36,228 bases of DNA from Treponema sp. (lineage in GTDB: Bacteria > Spirochaetota > Spirochaetia > Treponematales > Treponemataceae). Each line of letters starts with the position of its first letter. Within the stretch, counting starts at the first letter, position 1. Location: assembly GCA_016290335.1 (NCBI GenBank), contig JAEETM010000037.1, positions 1 to 36,228 of the forward strand, written 5' to 3'. Under the pieces are notes generated by a model. The model made no database searches. It saw only the letters and a list, made by a program, of their open reading frames with translations, and had not been told where the DNA came from. The position numbers and the translations under genes were made by a program. This document shows, piece after piece, positions 24,850 through 33,273 of this stretch.

Positions 24850-25812
24850 ATGATTCTTGTTATTTCGCTCATCAGCACTCTGTTTATTCTGTTGCTGCTG
24901 TTCCTTTTGCTGGAATACCGTTCCCGTAGCCGGCGCGCTTTAGCCCGCCGTATGCGGTATTATGCAGGGGAGATGGATACCCGGGAAAAACCGAAAGAGA
25001 GCAGGCCTCTTACGGATCAGTTGATGGATATTCTCCGCAGCAGCGGAAAACTGCTGAGCAACATCCGTCATGCCCGCGGACTTGACTTTACAATGCAAAA
25101 AGCAGGAATACCCCTGTTGGGAACAGAATTCCTGATCCTGTTGGGAATCAGCGCGGTTTTATCTGCAGCAATTGTGTTTTTTGTGACGAAAAAGCTGTTT
25201 GCCGCTGTGTTAGTAGCCGCTGTGGTGGTAGTGGCGGAATGGATATTTGTATTATTGAAGATCAGCCGCCGGGAAGCTGCCTTTACCAATCAGTTGGGAG
25301 ACTGCCTTATGATGGTGGCTAATGCCATGCGGGCCGGGTTCAGTTTTTTGCAGGCCATGGATCTGGTTGCCAAAGAGATGGAACCGCCTATCAGTGCTGA
25401 ATTTAAGCATGTGATGCGGGATATCAATCTGGGTGCTTCCATTGAGAGGGCTTTGGACGATATGGATAAACGTGTCGGCAGCCCGGACTTTTCACTGGTT
25501 GTAACAGCGGTATTGATTCAGCAGCAGGTGGGCGGCGACCTGGCTCACATTCTGGATACTATCAGTGATACGATTCAGGATCGGATTCGCATGCGCCGTG
25601 AGATCCATACGTTAACATCACAGGGGCGGATATCGGGGTACGTGCTTGGGGTCCTGCCGTTTGCCCTGGGCGCCTTTATCAGCATAATCAATCCCGGTTA
25701 TATTGAGCCTTTGTTTACGGAACGGCTTGGCCAGATAGCCATAGGAATTGCTGTTGTTATGGTTTTTATAGGTTTTATTATAATCCAGCGCATTGTCAAT
25801 ATTGATGTATAA
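24850..25812 (+). CDS. tadB: Tad inner-membrane platform protein TadB
   Basis: A 320-aa GspF/type II secretion F-domain protein with an N-terminal helix, a helix pair at about 90-135 and a C-terminal pair (about 265-320). The F-domain core is clear: QLGDCLMMVANAMRAGFSFLQAMDLVAKEM, VMRDINLGASIERALDDM, FSLVVTAVLIQQQVGGDLAHIL. It forms the membrane platform with TadC, driven by CpaF. The gene starts 4 nt after cpaE. In many Tad loci cpaF sits between cpaE and tadB; here it does not, and tadB is separated from tadC by flp, tadE and cpaF. Confidence 0.9.
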   Translation: MILVISLISTLFILLLLFLLLEYRSRSRRALARRMRYYAGEMDTREKPKESRPLTDQLMDILRSSGKLLSNIRHARGLDFTMQKAGIPLLGTEFLILLGISAVLSAAIVFFVTKKLFAAVLVAAVVVVAEWIFVLLKISRREAAFTNQLGDCLMMVANAMRAGFSFLQAMDLVAKEMEPPISAEFKHVMRDINLGASIERALDDMDKRVGSPDFSLVVTAVLIQQQVGGDLAHILDTISDTIQDRIRMRREIHTLTSQGRISGYVLGVLPFALGAFISIINPGYIEPLFTERLGQIAIGIAVVMVFIGFIIIQRIVNIDV

Positions 25813-25830
25813 GCCTGTATTCAGGTTTTT
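25811..25830 (+). terminator. Weak intrinsic terminator or attenuator after tadB
   Basis: AAGCCTG (25811-25817) can pair with CAGGTTT (25822-25828), including one G-T pair, around a TATT loop; T continues to 25830. The stem starts in the tadB stop codon. It is short and would give only partial termination, letting flp be set by its own promoter. Confidence 0.4.
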
Positions 25831-25855
25831 ACATATACATGTACATGTATATTTA
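25828..25855 (+). promoter_or_regulatory. Promoter candidate of flp with a 20-bp perfect palindrome in the spacer
   Basis: ATATACATGTACATGTATAT (25833-25852) is its own reverse complement over all 20 bases. It starts at the last base of a TTTACA (25828-25833) and runs into a TATTTA (25850-25855), which together make a weak promoter with a 16-bp spacer. A dimeric repressor site is the simplest reading; an RNA hairpin is another. The -10 is poor, the palindrome is certain. Confidence 0.5.
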
Positions 25856-25881
25856 TTATCCGGGGAAAGGAGGAACAGGCT

Positions 25882-26070
25882 ATGTTAACTTCCATGAGAG
25901 AATTTTTCAAAGGAAAAGGCCAGGGCATTGTTGAGTATGCATTGCTGTTGGCATTTGTCGTAGCAATTGCTGTTTATGCATTGCAGGAGAGCGGTTTAGG
26001 CGGAGCTATTAAAACCAACTTCAGCAAAACTGCCAGCCAGGTTAAGACCTTCTCGACCACTGTTAACTAA
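25882..26070 (+). CDS. flp: Flp-type major pilin (class IVb prepilin)
   Basis: A 62-aa prepilin. The leader ends in KGKG, followed by QGIVEYALLLAFVVAIAV, the Flp motif with Glu at +5 and Tyr at +6 of the mature protein; processing by the prepilin peptidase is expected between G13 and Q14. The mature pilin of 49 aa is of usual Flp length. A strong ribosome site (AAAGGAGGAA) lies before ATG 25882. It is flanked by a weak hairpin after tadB and a longer one at 26095, as expected for a pilin that needs a far higher level than its assembly proteins. Confidence 0.93.
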   Translation: MLTSMREFFKGKGQGIVEYALLLAFVVAIAVYALQESGLGGAIKTNFSKTASQVKTFSTTVN

Positions 26071-26094
26071 TATTTCAACTAATTTTTCCGTTTT

Positions 26095-26116
26095 GGCCTC
26101 CTGTTTACAGGAGGCC
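26095..26116 (+). terminator. Strong hairpin after flp (attenuator or mRNA stabiliser)
   Basis: GGCCTCCTG (26095-26103) pairs perfectly with CAGGAGGCC (26108-26116) around TTTA. The T-run is about 10 nt further on (26126-26133), not adjacent, so I read it as an imperfect terminator or a 3' stabiliser of a short flp mRNA with partial read-through to tadE. Confidence 0.6.
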
Positions 26117-26184
26117 AATTCCAAATTCTTTTTAAACGTATATTTGCTTTGCATTTCTTAAAGTATTTTCAGGGGGAAGGATAT

Positions 26185-26601
26185 ATGAAAAAGCGTAAGG
26201 GACAGTCAGTTGTTGAATTTGCTTTGGTACTTCCTCTGTTTTTGCTCATTATGTTTGGAGTCATTTACACAGGTATGTTGTTTCATGACTACATTACGGT
26301 AAGCAATATTGCCAGAACCAGTGCCAGAGAGGCAGCCGTTACTGCCAAGGATGAGTATGGCACGATTGCAACTCATTATGAGGGGCAGTTAGATGAGCTG
26401 ATGACTAACTTTTATAAAAAAGCTGACAGTAATCCGATTGTGATTGTACCTGTGGATCACGGTTCTGATAGTGAAGGTGTTCAATCCACGATAAATATGC
26501 AGTTGAATGACGGTGGCTACTTTTTGGATATGATATTTCCGAGTACTATAAAAGTCCGGTATTATATGAAGAAAGAGCCCTACACAAGTTCATCTACATA
26601 A
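26185..26601 (+). CDS. tadE: TadE-like minor pseudopilin
   Basis: A 138-aa protein whose N-terminus MKKRKGQSVVEFALVLPLFLLIMFG is the TadE pattern: prepilin-like cleavage between G6 and Q7 with Glu at +5 and a hydrophobic helix that follows. TadE proteins are processed pseudopilins of the Tad machine, probably for pilus initiation or tip. The longer frame begins at 26149, but GGGGGAAGG (26172-26180) precedes ATG 26185, which gives the correct short leader. No TadF is found beside it. Confidence 0.85.
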   Translation: MKKRKGQSVVEFALVLPLFLLIMFGVIYTGMLFHDYITVSNIARTSAREAAVTAKDEYGTIATHYEGQLDELMTNFYKKADSNPIVIVPVDHGSDSEGVQSTINMQLNDGGYFLDMIFPSTIKVRYYMKKEPYTSSST

Positions 26602-26716
26602 AGATGAAGATAGATTTGTCCGGTATTATTTACAGATGTGAAACAAAAACAGTATTTGCAATTATAAAAGTTTTAAAGTTATTAACGAAAGACGATAACA
26701 GATTGGAGTGGCACAC

Positions 26717-28093
26717 ATGTCATTATTGTTAGAACGTTTGGGACGTCCGGCAGGGGAGCCCATTCAGCAAAAAACTATATTTGGCAGACGTCAGGCAGAG
26801 GCGAAAGAAGATAATTACCAGGAGCTGAAGCTTGCCATCCATCGTCGTATCGTAGATGAAATGAGCGATCAGGAGCAACAGTTCCTGGCCAGCAATAACC
26901 ATACCCGGGCGGAAGTGGAAGAGTTGATTTCTTCTTACTGCCAGAGGGTATTGGATGACAGCCCCATGAACGTGCCCCGTGGAGAGCGGGCCCGTATCGT
27001 GGCAGATATCTGTGACGAAATTTTAGGCCTCGGTCCCATTGAGCCCTTGCTGAAAGATGAGACCATCACCGAAGTTATGATCAACGGACCCAAGAAGATA
27101 TTTGTGGAACGTAAAGGCAAATTGCAGCTGACCAATGTGCAGTTCCATGATGATGCCCACCTGATGAATATTATTGAGCGCATCGTGTCACCTTTGGGCA
27201 GGCGTATAGATGAATCATCGCCTCTGGTTGATGCCCGTCTGGCAGACGGTTCCCGTGTAAATGCCATTGTACCGCCGCTGTCGTTGATCGGCCCCTGTGT
27301 GACCATTCGTAAGTTTACAAAGAACCCGCTTTCTATTGATAACCTGGTAGGCTTTGGTACGTTGAGCGAAGAAATGGCGGAATTTCTGGAAGCTTGCGTA
27401 AAGGCCCGCTTGAATATAATGGTATCCGGTGGTACCGGTTCCGGTAAGACTACCACGCTGAATGTATTGTCTTCTTTTATTCCGGACAGGGAACGTATCG
27501 TTACCATCGAAGATGCGGCGGAACTCCGCTTACAGCAGCAGCATGTAGTTACGTTGGAATCCCGTCCGGCTAACCTGGAAGGCCGGGGCGCCATCACCAT
27601 CCGCGATCTGGTGCGTAATGCCCTGCGTATGCGTCCTGACCGCATAATAGTTGGTGAAGTCCGTTCCGGTGAAGCGCTGGATATGCTGCAGGCTATGAAT
27701 ACCGGTCATGACGGTTCCCTGACTACCGGTCATGCCAACAGCCCCCGTGATATTTTAAGCCGTCTGGAAACCATGGTCATGATGGCAGGCATGGATTTGC
27801 CCGTACGGGCTATCCGTGAACAGATTGCTTCTGCCCTGGATTTGATTATTCAGCAGTCCCGTATCCAGGACGGCAGCCGTAAGATTACCCATATCACGGA
27901 AGTACAGAAGATGGAAGGCGATACCATCGTGCTGCAGGATTTGTTTACCTATGTGCAGACCAGTATCGATGATAGCGGAAAGTCAGTGGGCTATTACGAA
28001 TCCAGTGGTTTGCAGCCTATGTTTTTGCAGAAGTTCAAGATGAACGGTGTGGAATTGCCGCGGAGTTTTATGAAACAGCTGCGCGGTGAATAG
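26717..28093 (+). CDS. cpaF: Tad secretion ATPase CpaF/TadA
   Basis: The motor of the pilus, a GspE/VirB11-type ATPase at the inner membrane. Visible: the N-terminal EQQFLASN…EVEELISSYCQRVLDD region, GLGPIEPLLKDETITEVMINGP, FTKNPLS, Walker A SGGTGSGKTTTLN (about residues 236-248), the Asp box RIVTIEDAAELRLQQ, Walker B RPDRIIVGEVRSGEA and the His box TGHDGSLTTGHAN. The length of 458 aa is normal. I use ATG 26717, with TTGGAG about 8 nt upstream, over GTG 26708. About 115 nt separate it from tadE, and tadC follows after 17 nt. Confidence 0.95.
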   Translation: MSLLLERLGRPAGEPIQQKTIFGRRQAEAKEDNYQELKLAIHRRIVDEMSDQEQQFLASNNHTRAEVEELISSYCQRVLDDSPMNVPRGERARIVADICDEILGLGPIEPLLKDETITEVMINGPKKIFVERKGKLQLTNVQFHDDAHLMNIIERIVSPLGRRIDESSPLVDARLADGSRVNAIVPPLSLIGPCVTIRKFTKNPLSIDNLVGFGTLSEEMAEFLEACVKARLNIMVSGGTGSGKTTTLNVLSSFIPDRERIVTIEDAAELRLQQQHVVTLESRPANLEGRGAITIRDLVRNALRMRPDRIIVGEVRSGEALDMLQAMNTGHDGSLTTGHANSPRDILSRLETMVMMAGMDLPVRAIREQIASALDLIIQQSRIQDGSRKITHITEVQKMEGDTIVLQDLFTYVQTSIDDSGKSVGYYESSGLQPMFLQKFKMNGVELPRSFMKQLRGE

Positions 28094-28110
28094 GAACAGG
28101 AGCGACAGGC

Positions 28111-29043
28111 ATGATTTTGCTCATCTCTCTTTTGACAGCATTTTTGATTTTTGCTGTTTTATACTACTTAATGAAAACCAAAGTGGTGCCGGATAACCAC
28201 GTGCATCAGCGTCTGCAGGATCTGCAGGGTCCGGAAGGCCGGGTGGTTACGTCCCGTGCCGATGAACTGAACAGGGTTCCGGTTTTAGACCGTACTGTGA
28301 TACCGCTCTTACGTAAGTTTGAAAATTTTATGGTACGGTTTGCTCCTTCCGGCATTCATGATACTGTAGAGCGAAAACTGATGCTGGCCGGCCTGCTGGA
28401 TAAATGGAGTCCCAACGGTTTTATTACAGTCTGGCTGATTTGCCTGGCGATTTTTTTTGGTATTGCTTATATCGCGGTAACCAGGAGAACCATGCCGTTC
28501 TCCCAGGCTGTTTTGTTTGCCTGGCTGAGCGTGGCGGTTGGCGCTATGCTTCCTTTTACAATACTGAATTCCGTTATCCGGAAACGTCAGAAAGCGATTG
28601 ACAGGCAGCTGCCGGAAGTGTTGGATTTGTTAAGTGTCAGCGTACGGGCGGGGTTGTCTTTTGACGGTGCCTTGCGCAAGATTACCGACCGCATGTCCGG
28701 TCCCCTGATTGATGAGTTCAGACGGATGCAGCAGGATGTCCGTATGGGTTCTCCCCGGGCACGGGCTTTGCAGGCGGTTGCGAAGCGCTGTGAAGTGGAT
28801 GATCTGTATTTGTTTATTACAGCAGTGATACAGGCGGAACGTTTAGGGACCAGTATGGGCCGGACGCTGGACAACCAGGCGGATAATATGCGGGAACGCC
28901 GGAGACAGAAAGCCAAAGCGGAAGCTTTAAAAGCTCCGGTTAAAATTGTATTCCCGCTGGTATTCTTTATTTTCCCGGCCATTTTTGTTGTGGTATTACT
29001 GCCTTCGCTGTTCTCTTTGATGCACAGCCTGGGCGGAAAATAA
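28111..29043 (+). CDS. tadC: Tad inner-membrane platform protein TadC
   Basis: A 310-aa F-domain membrane protein, the partner of TadB. The N-terminal helix is at about 1-21, a pair is at about 100-150, and the cytoplasmic F-domain (QLPEVLDLLSVSVRAGLSFDGALRKI, RALQAVAKRCEVDDLYLFITAVIQAERLGTSMG…RERRRQKAKAEA) is followed by the final hydrophobic pair (about 265-305). CAGGAG lies 8 nt before ATG 28111, directly after cpaF. Confidence 0.92.
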   Translation: MILLISLLTAFLIFAVLYYLMKTKVVPDNHVHQRLQDLQGPEGRVVTSRADELNRVPVLDRTVIPLLRKFENFMVRFAPSGIHDTVERKLMLAGLLDKWSPNGFITVWLICLAIFFGIAYIAVTRRTMPFSQAVLFAWLSVAVGAMLPFTILNSVIRKRQKAIDRQLPEVLDLLSVSVRAGLSFDGALRKITDRMSGPLIDEFRRMQQDVRMGSPRARALQAVAKRCEVDDLYLFITAVIQAERLGTSMGRTLDNQADNMRERRRQKAKAEALKAPVKIVFPLVFFIFPAIFVVVLLPSLFSLMHSLGGK

Positions 29044-29121
29044 AAGAGTTGCTGAATAAAAAGTAAATCAAAACCTTGAAAAAGTATTTTATTATGAATC
29101 GGTTTTCAGGTGATTTTTAAA

Positions 29122-29487
29122 ATGAAGATACAACGCATGTACATTGAAGGAGCGCCGGCAAGCGCTCCTTTTTTAAACGAAATAGACGTGATGCTGGCAG
29201 ATTCGTTTTTAACCCGTTTAGCCGGCCTTATGTTCCGCCGCAGGCTGTCGCCGGCAACCGGTCTGCTGCTGGTTCCCTGCAACAGCGTGCATATGTGTTT
29301 TATGCGCTTTGCCATTGATGTGGTTTATATTGACAAAGAATACAGGGTTATTAAGGTGGTAAATAATTTAAAACCCTGGCTTGGTTTAAGCATGTGCAGC
29401 CGGGCCTGGGCCACGCTGGAAATGACAGCGGGGGAAGCAGAGCGCTGCGGATGTGAGGCAGGTAAAAAATTAACCCTGGTTTCGTGA
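29122..29487 (+). CDS. DUF192-family protein
   Basis: A 121-aa protein with the DUF192 pattern: LADSFLTRLAGLMFRRRL, then FVPCNSVHMCFMRFAIDVVYID and the ending that binds to LELTAGEAERCG-like residues (TLEMTAGEAERCGCEAG). The family has a small beta-rich fold and no agreed function. There is no signal peptide in this copy. The frame is open to GTG 29110, but AGGTGA sits 8 nt before ATG 29122. It ends the first Tad transcript, and such genes are often seen with Tad loci, so a role in pilus assembly is possible but unproven. Confidence 0.8.
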   Translation: MKIQRMYIEGAPASAPFLNEIDVMLADSFLTRLAGLMFRRRLSPATGLLLVPCNSVHMCFMRFAIDVVYIDKEYRVIKVVNNLKPWLGLSMCSRAWATLEMTAGEAERCGCEAGKKLTLVS

Positions 29488-29525
29488 GATTTTTATGAAA
29501 TGCTATTTAATCGGTCAGACGCCTA

Positions 29526-29554
29526 TTGATTTACCCAGCTAAAAATACTATAAT
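29526..29554 (+). promoter_or_regulatory. Promoter of the tadG unit
   Basis: TTGATT (29526-29531) and a perfect TATAAT (29549-29554) are exactly 17 bp apart, in a 178-bp gap. It should give the TadG-like gene and the gene after it their own transcript of leader length about 105 nt. Confidence 0.65.
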
Positions 29555-29665
29555 TAGTATGTAAAAGTGTATGTGTAAATTAAGTTGAGAATTGGTTTGC
29601 GGTATTTTTGCATTTTTTTAATTACAGTTATAAAATAGTGCGATCCTCGCAGGGAGGAAAATGAA

Positions 29666-32059
29666 ATGACTTTGTGGGCAAGCATATTAAAAAGAATGAA
29701 ATTAATAAAAGAAATGAATCGGCAAAGCGGTTCGATCCTTGTAATTTCTGCTTTGATGTTGCCGATTATGCTGGGCTGTCTGGGCTTTGCCTATGATTTC
29801 GGTAATTTGTATCTACACAAGTCAAGACTGCAGAATATTGCGGACGCGGCGGCTTTGGCTGGAGGCCGCGCCTATTTGGACAGCCAGAAAAAGCCGATAG
29901 GGGATAAAGATCAAAGCGATGACATGCCTCCCATCTCCGAAAATTATCAGGGAATAAAAATGACGTATCGTGTAGGTTCTACGCCCGCTGAAGTAGCACG
30001 TGACAGCGTTCATGCAGACGCAGATGCTGCAGCTGATAGATACATCCTTAATAATATTAAAAATTTAGGAACCAGCGTTACAAGTGATAAATTTTCTCAC
30101 TTTGCCCTGAAGACGGAGGGCATGAGCGGCAGGGTATTTTACCGTATTGGTTTGTATGAAATGGTGCCGATGCATTTTTTGCCTGTAATAGGTATGGATA
30201 AAGAACAGAAAGTTCGCGCGGGCGCGATTGCGCTGATAGACGATGGTTTGGGCATCGGCGCCGGGAAAGCGCTTTTTGACAACCTGTTTGTTGTGAAAGA
30301 CGGGATAAGTTTAGGCAGTACTGTCGGTGTTGATGCACAGGGAAATATTAATGGTACTTTTGACGGAGGGATTGTTTTTGCAACAGGCAAGGATTTTGAA
30401 GCAGATGATATTTCGGGTGTAAATAACTATTTTTATACGCTGGCAGAAAAAAACTACCAGGCGGGAAATAATCTTTCGGTTGAGGATTTGATTGCGGCTT
30501 ATCCCAATATGGGGGGGAAAGCGGTCTGGGATAATTCGATTCCGGTGGACAATTCTGTTTCCGGTTTTATCGATAAGCTACATAAGTTGCATCTTGATTT
30601 AAAAAAGTACACGGTCAATACAACCGGGGGGGTATTGAATGATTTCAGAACAGCAAATATAGGCAGACACAGGAACGATGACAGGCTGGCTCGTGACCAT
30701 AGTTTTACTGTTATGTCAGGAGGTAATGTTACTCATTATCTCCAAACGGATGGCGGTAACGGTGAGAACAATCAGAAGCTTGTTTTTTGTTATCCCCGGT
30801 CAGAAGAAGACAGTATTCTCGGGCAAGCTTACTGGCTCTGTTACGGCACACAAAATGTGTATTATGTTTTCAAAACTGAAGGATATAAATTCAATAACAA
30901 TGGTACAATTTGCAACACATATGTTACGGATGAACAGGGAAATCAGATTTTTTGTAACAGATTGAACAATAATAATCAAATACATTTTGATTTTTACAGA
31001 AAGAATGTAACCTATGATGCACAGGGCTTGCCGAAAGTTGAATACAAGAAACTTGAAACGGGCAATGGCAATAATAAGCATGCACTTACTAAAGTGACTG
31101 ATGAACGGAACTTTGAAAGGTATTCATACAGGTATCCGACAGCCAATGATGAAATAATTTATTTTACGATTAAAAAAGTGGAATATGATTTTTCAGGTAA
31201 AAGACAGATTAACGAACCCCAGATTAAATATTCTAATATATTTCATTGGGAGCAGGAGGGAGAAAAGGAACTTAAAATTACTGTGGATGAAAAAATGGCT
31301 GGCGGAGACTACGAGCCTTTTTATCTGATATTGACCGGCGGTGTGGGATCCTCGAAAAAAGAATTTAAGGCAGCGATAAAAATTAAGGTTAACGTATCTA
31401 ATGAACGGCCTTTCATCTTTTGTAACCTGACGGAGAATGAGATCACTGAGTTCAGCATTAAACCGGGTGCCGCATTTAAAGGCGTGATTTATTCGCCGTA
31501 TGCCAAAGTTGTCAATACAGCTTATACAAATGATGACGGAATCATAGTAACCGGAAGCAGAAAGTCATTTAAAGGAAATATTATTGCAAAAGAGCTTGAG
31601 ATACAGGACGGCGACGTCAGTTGGGCCGGTCAGAACTTTCTGGCTGATGACAGCGATTTAAAAAATGTTTCTGATGAAGCGGCAAAAGCGCAGGATGAGA
31701 GGAAACAGAAGGCCATTTCCAAGGTGCAGGCAGCGCTGGCAACGTATGGAGTTAATGCTGCGAATTGGTCAGATCCTGAATACTTTCATTCTTTAAGTGA
31801 CGAAAAGAAAATAAAAATTAAAAATGCTTGGAATGCTTACAGAGAAGAACTGTGGGAGGAAACGGGGCTGGATATGCCCGACTGGCCCTGGAAAGAAGGA
31901 GGCAAGCCGACAGACCCCGACCAGCATCATTATAGTGTAGAAGCTATCAATAGTGATATTTCCAGTGAAACATTGCGCCTTACCAATTTCCGTACGGAGT
32001 ATACGATTGAACCGTATATTAACCCCTTCAATAACTTAGTCCTGGGAGAGGATGACTAA
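29666..32059 (+). CDS. Large TadG-like protein (Tad N-terminal domain, beta-helix-like C-terminal part)
   Basis: The N-terminus (residues about 18-67) is the Tad/TadG domain: NRQSGSILVISALMLPIMLGCLGFAYDFGNLYLHKSRLQNIADAAALAGG. The remaining 730 aa should lie outside the inner membrane. No VWA metal site (D-x-S-x-S) is visible, unlike some TadG proteins. A late part (about 590-670) with FKGVIYSPYAKV and FKGNIIAKELEIQ looks like the short beta-helix repeats of PilX-type proteins. At 797 aa it is longer than usual. Start: ATG 29666 with GGGAGG 8 nt upstream; an ATG at 29661 gives only a two-codon frame that ends in it. A minor pilin or adhesin role is inferred. Confidence 0.7.
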   Translation: MTLWASILKRMKLIKEMNRQSGSILVISALMLPIMLGCLGFAYDFGNLYLHKSRLQNIADAAALAGGRAYLDSQKKPIGDKDQSDDMPPISENYQGIKMTYRVGSTPAEVARDSVHADADAAADRYILNNIKNLGTSVTSDKFSHFALKTEGMSGRVFYRIGLYEMVPMHFLPVIGMDKEQKVRAGAIALIDDGLGIGAGKALFDNLFVVKDGISLGSTVGVDAQGNINGTFDGGIVFATGKDFEADDISGVNNYFYTLAEKNYQAGNNLSVEDLIAAYPNMGGKAVWDNSIPVDNSVSGFIDKLHKLHLDLKKYTVNTTGGVLNDFRTANIGRHRNDDRLARDHSFTVMSGGNVTHYLQTDGGNGENNQKLVFCYPRSEEDSILGQAYWLCYGTQNVYYVFKTEGYKFNNNGTICNTYVTDEQGNQIFCNRLNNNNQIHFDFYRKNVTYDAQGLPKVEYKKLETGNGNNKHALTKVTDERNFERYSYRYPTANDEIIYFTIKKVEYDFSGKRQINEPQIKYSNIFHWEQEGEKELKITVDEKMAGGDYEPFYLILTGGVGSSKKEFKAAIKIKVNVSNERPFIFCNLTENEITEFSIKPGAAFKGVIYSPYAKVVNTAYTNDDGIIVTGSRKSFKGNIIAKELEIQDGDVSWAGQNFLADDSDLKNVSDEAAKAQDERKQKAISKVQAALATYGVNAANWSDPEYFHSLSDEKKIKIKNAWNAYREELWEETGLDMPDWPWKEGGKPTDPDQHHYSVEAINSDISSETLRLTNFRTEYTIEPYINPFNNLVLGEDD

Positions 32060-32100
32060 TGACTTACCACCATATTCTTCAATGTTTTTAGGAGGAAACC

Positions 32101-33066
32101 ATGAACGGTATATTGTCAGAACTTATTAACAGGTTGAAACTACGGATTAAGAATAAAGGCCAGGGCGTTGTTGAATTTGCCCTTCTTTGCGCCTTTTGTG
32201 CGGCCATAGGTATATTTGCTCGTGACGTTGATTTTTCCGGGGCCTTTGAGGAGTCTTTGGACAAAAGCAAGCCGGTGCTTTATGCGGCGGAGATCGGGCA
32301 GAGAAACAGAGATAATTACATGAAGTTTTATCGTCAGTGGAGGTATTTAACCGCAGATACAGTTAATGATGTGGATAATCCGAAACGGATTGAGGCTGAC
32401 CAGAAAGCGCTGGTTAAAATTGCTGAAACCTATCTCGGAAAGACAGAAAACCAGGTTATGAATTTGATGGATTATTATTCCAATAGTGATAAAGCCAATG
32501 TGGCGCCTGAATTTATTAAAGATCTTAAATGCAGCACGGCAAGCGGAACCGGTTTCTCGACAGGTGTATTAGTCCCTATGTCATATAAGAATAACTCTTT
32601 GGACAAGAATGGTGACAGCGCTGATGACCGGACCAAGGGCTGGGTTCATTATGAGAGGAATAATAATCAGAATACGGCTTTGTATCTGACTAATAATGAA
32701 GCGAGAGTTTATGATAAGTATGATGCTGATAATCCTAATTATCTTTATAACAAACAACGCAACACAGTATGCACTGACAGGCTTTTTTTCTCGGATGATA
32801 TGCTGAACAATACTGCCGCAAAGGTTACGGTAAGGCTGCACTATACAGACGGCAAAGTTGATTTTGTCGATATTGCGTTGAGGACAGGTAATGGCGATGC
32901 CTGGGTTAGTAATAACAATAAATTTGCTGAAGGCCTTTGCTTACATGTCACTGAAGCAGGTCATGCGGCTATAACAAATACCGGAAGTGCAGGAAGCAAC
33001 GATATAATAAACAAACCGACAAATTATTATAAAAATGACAGTGAACATACATATGTGGTGAATTAA
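32101..33066 (+). CDS. Large protein with an Flp-type prepilin signal (putative minor pilin or tip adhesin)
   Basis: The first 43 residues are those of a class IVb prepilin: leader up to KNKG, then QGVVEFALLCAFCAAIGIFA with Glu at +5 and Phe at +6, so cleavage between G20 and Q21 is expected. The mature protein, however, has about 301 aa, six times the Flp pilin. The rest (from about residue 65) is a soluble, Asn/Asp-rich domain that I cannot match to a family; it includes WVHYERNNNQNTALYLT and KVTVRLHYTDGKVDFVDI. GGAGG (32091-32095) sits 5 nt before ATG 32101. The gene shares a transcript with the TadG-like gene and ends at the Tad terminator. Confidence 0.7.
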   Translation: MNGILSELINRLKLRIKNKGQGVVEFALLCAFCAAIGIFARDVDFSGAFEESLDKSKPVLYAAEIGQRNRDNYMKFYRQWRYLTADTVNDVDNPKRIEADQKALVKIAETYLGKTENQVMNLMDYYSNSDKANVAPEFIKDLKCSTASGTGFSTGVLVPMSYKNNSLDKNGDSADDRTKGWVHYERNNNQNTALYLTNNEARVYDKYDADNPNYLYNKQRNTVCTDRLFFSDDMLNNTAAKVTVRLHYTDGKVDFVDIALRTGNGDAWVSNNNKFAEGLCLHVTEAGHAAITNTGSAGSNDIINKPTNYYKNDSEHTYVVN

Positions 33067-33147
33067 AACTTCATAGTCATGTAGGGGTTCCGGAGAGAAA
33101 AGCAGGTTCTTTAAAAAGTCCGGGCACGTAAATAATCCTGTGGTTTC

Positions 33148-33184
33148 AGAGGTAAAAAGCGAAAATTCGCTTTTTACCTCTTTT
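33148..33184 (+). terminator. Intrinsic terminator of the Tad locus
   Basis: A 15-bp perfect stem (AGAGGTAAAAAGCGA at 33148-33162 with TCGCTTTTTACCTCT at 33167-33181) has an AAAT loop and is followed by TTT. It ends the tadG/large pilin transcript. Confidence 0.9.
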
Positions 33185-33244
33185 CCTTACATTTGATCTG
33201 CTCCCCAAAAGCCGAACCACTCTTAACTTTAGTCTGCTGTTTTT

Positions 33245-33273
33245 TTGATAAACAACTTGAAATATGATATAAT
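33245..33273 (+). promoter_or_regulatory. Promoter of the Hpt/dapF unit
   Basis: TTGATA (33245-33250) and TATAAT (33268-33273) are exactly 17 bp apart. They precede a leader of about 185 nt that contains a GC-rich hairpin before the Hpt gene. Confidence 0.7.

Noticed and set aside
26935..27645. 236-codon ORF on the minus strand, antisense to cpaF
   Set aside because: The cpaF product is complete and conserved; the antisense frame has no ribosome site or family features.
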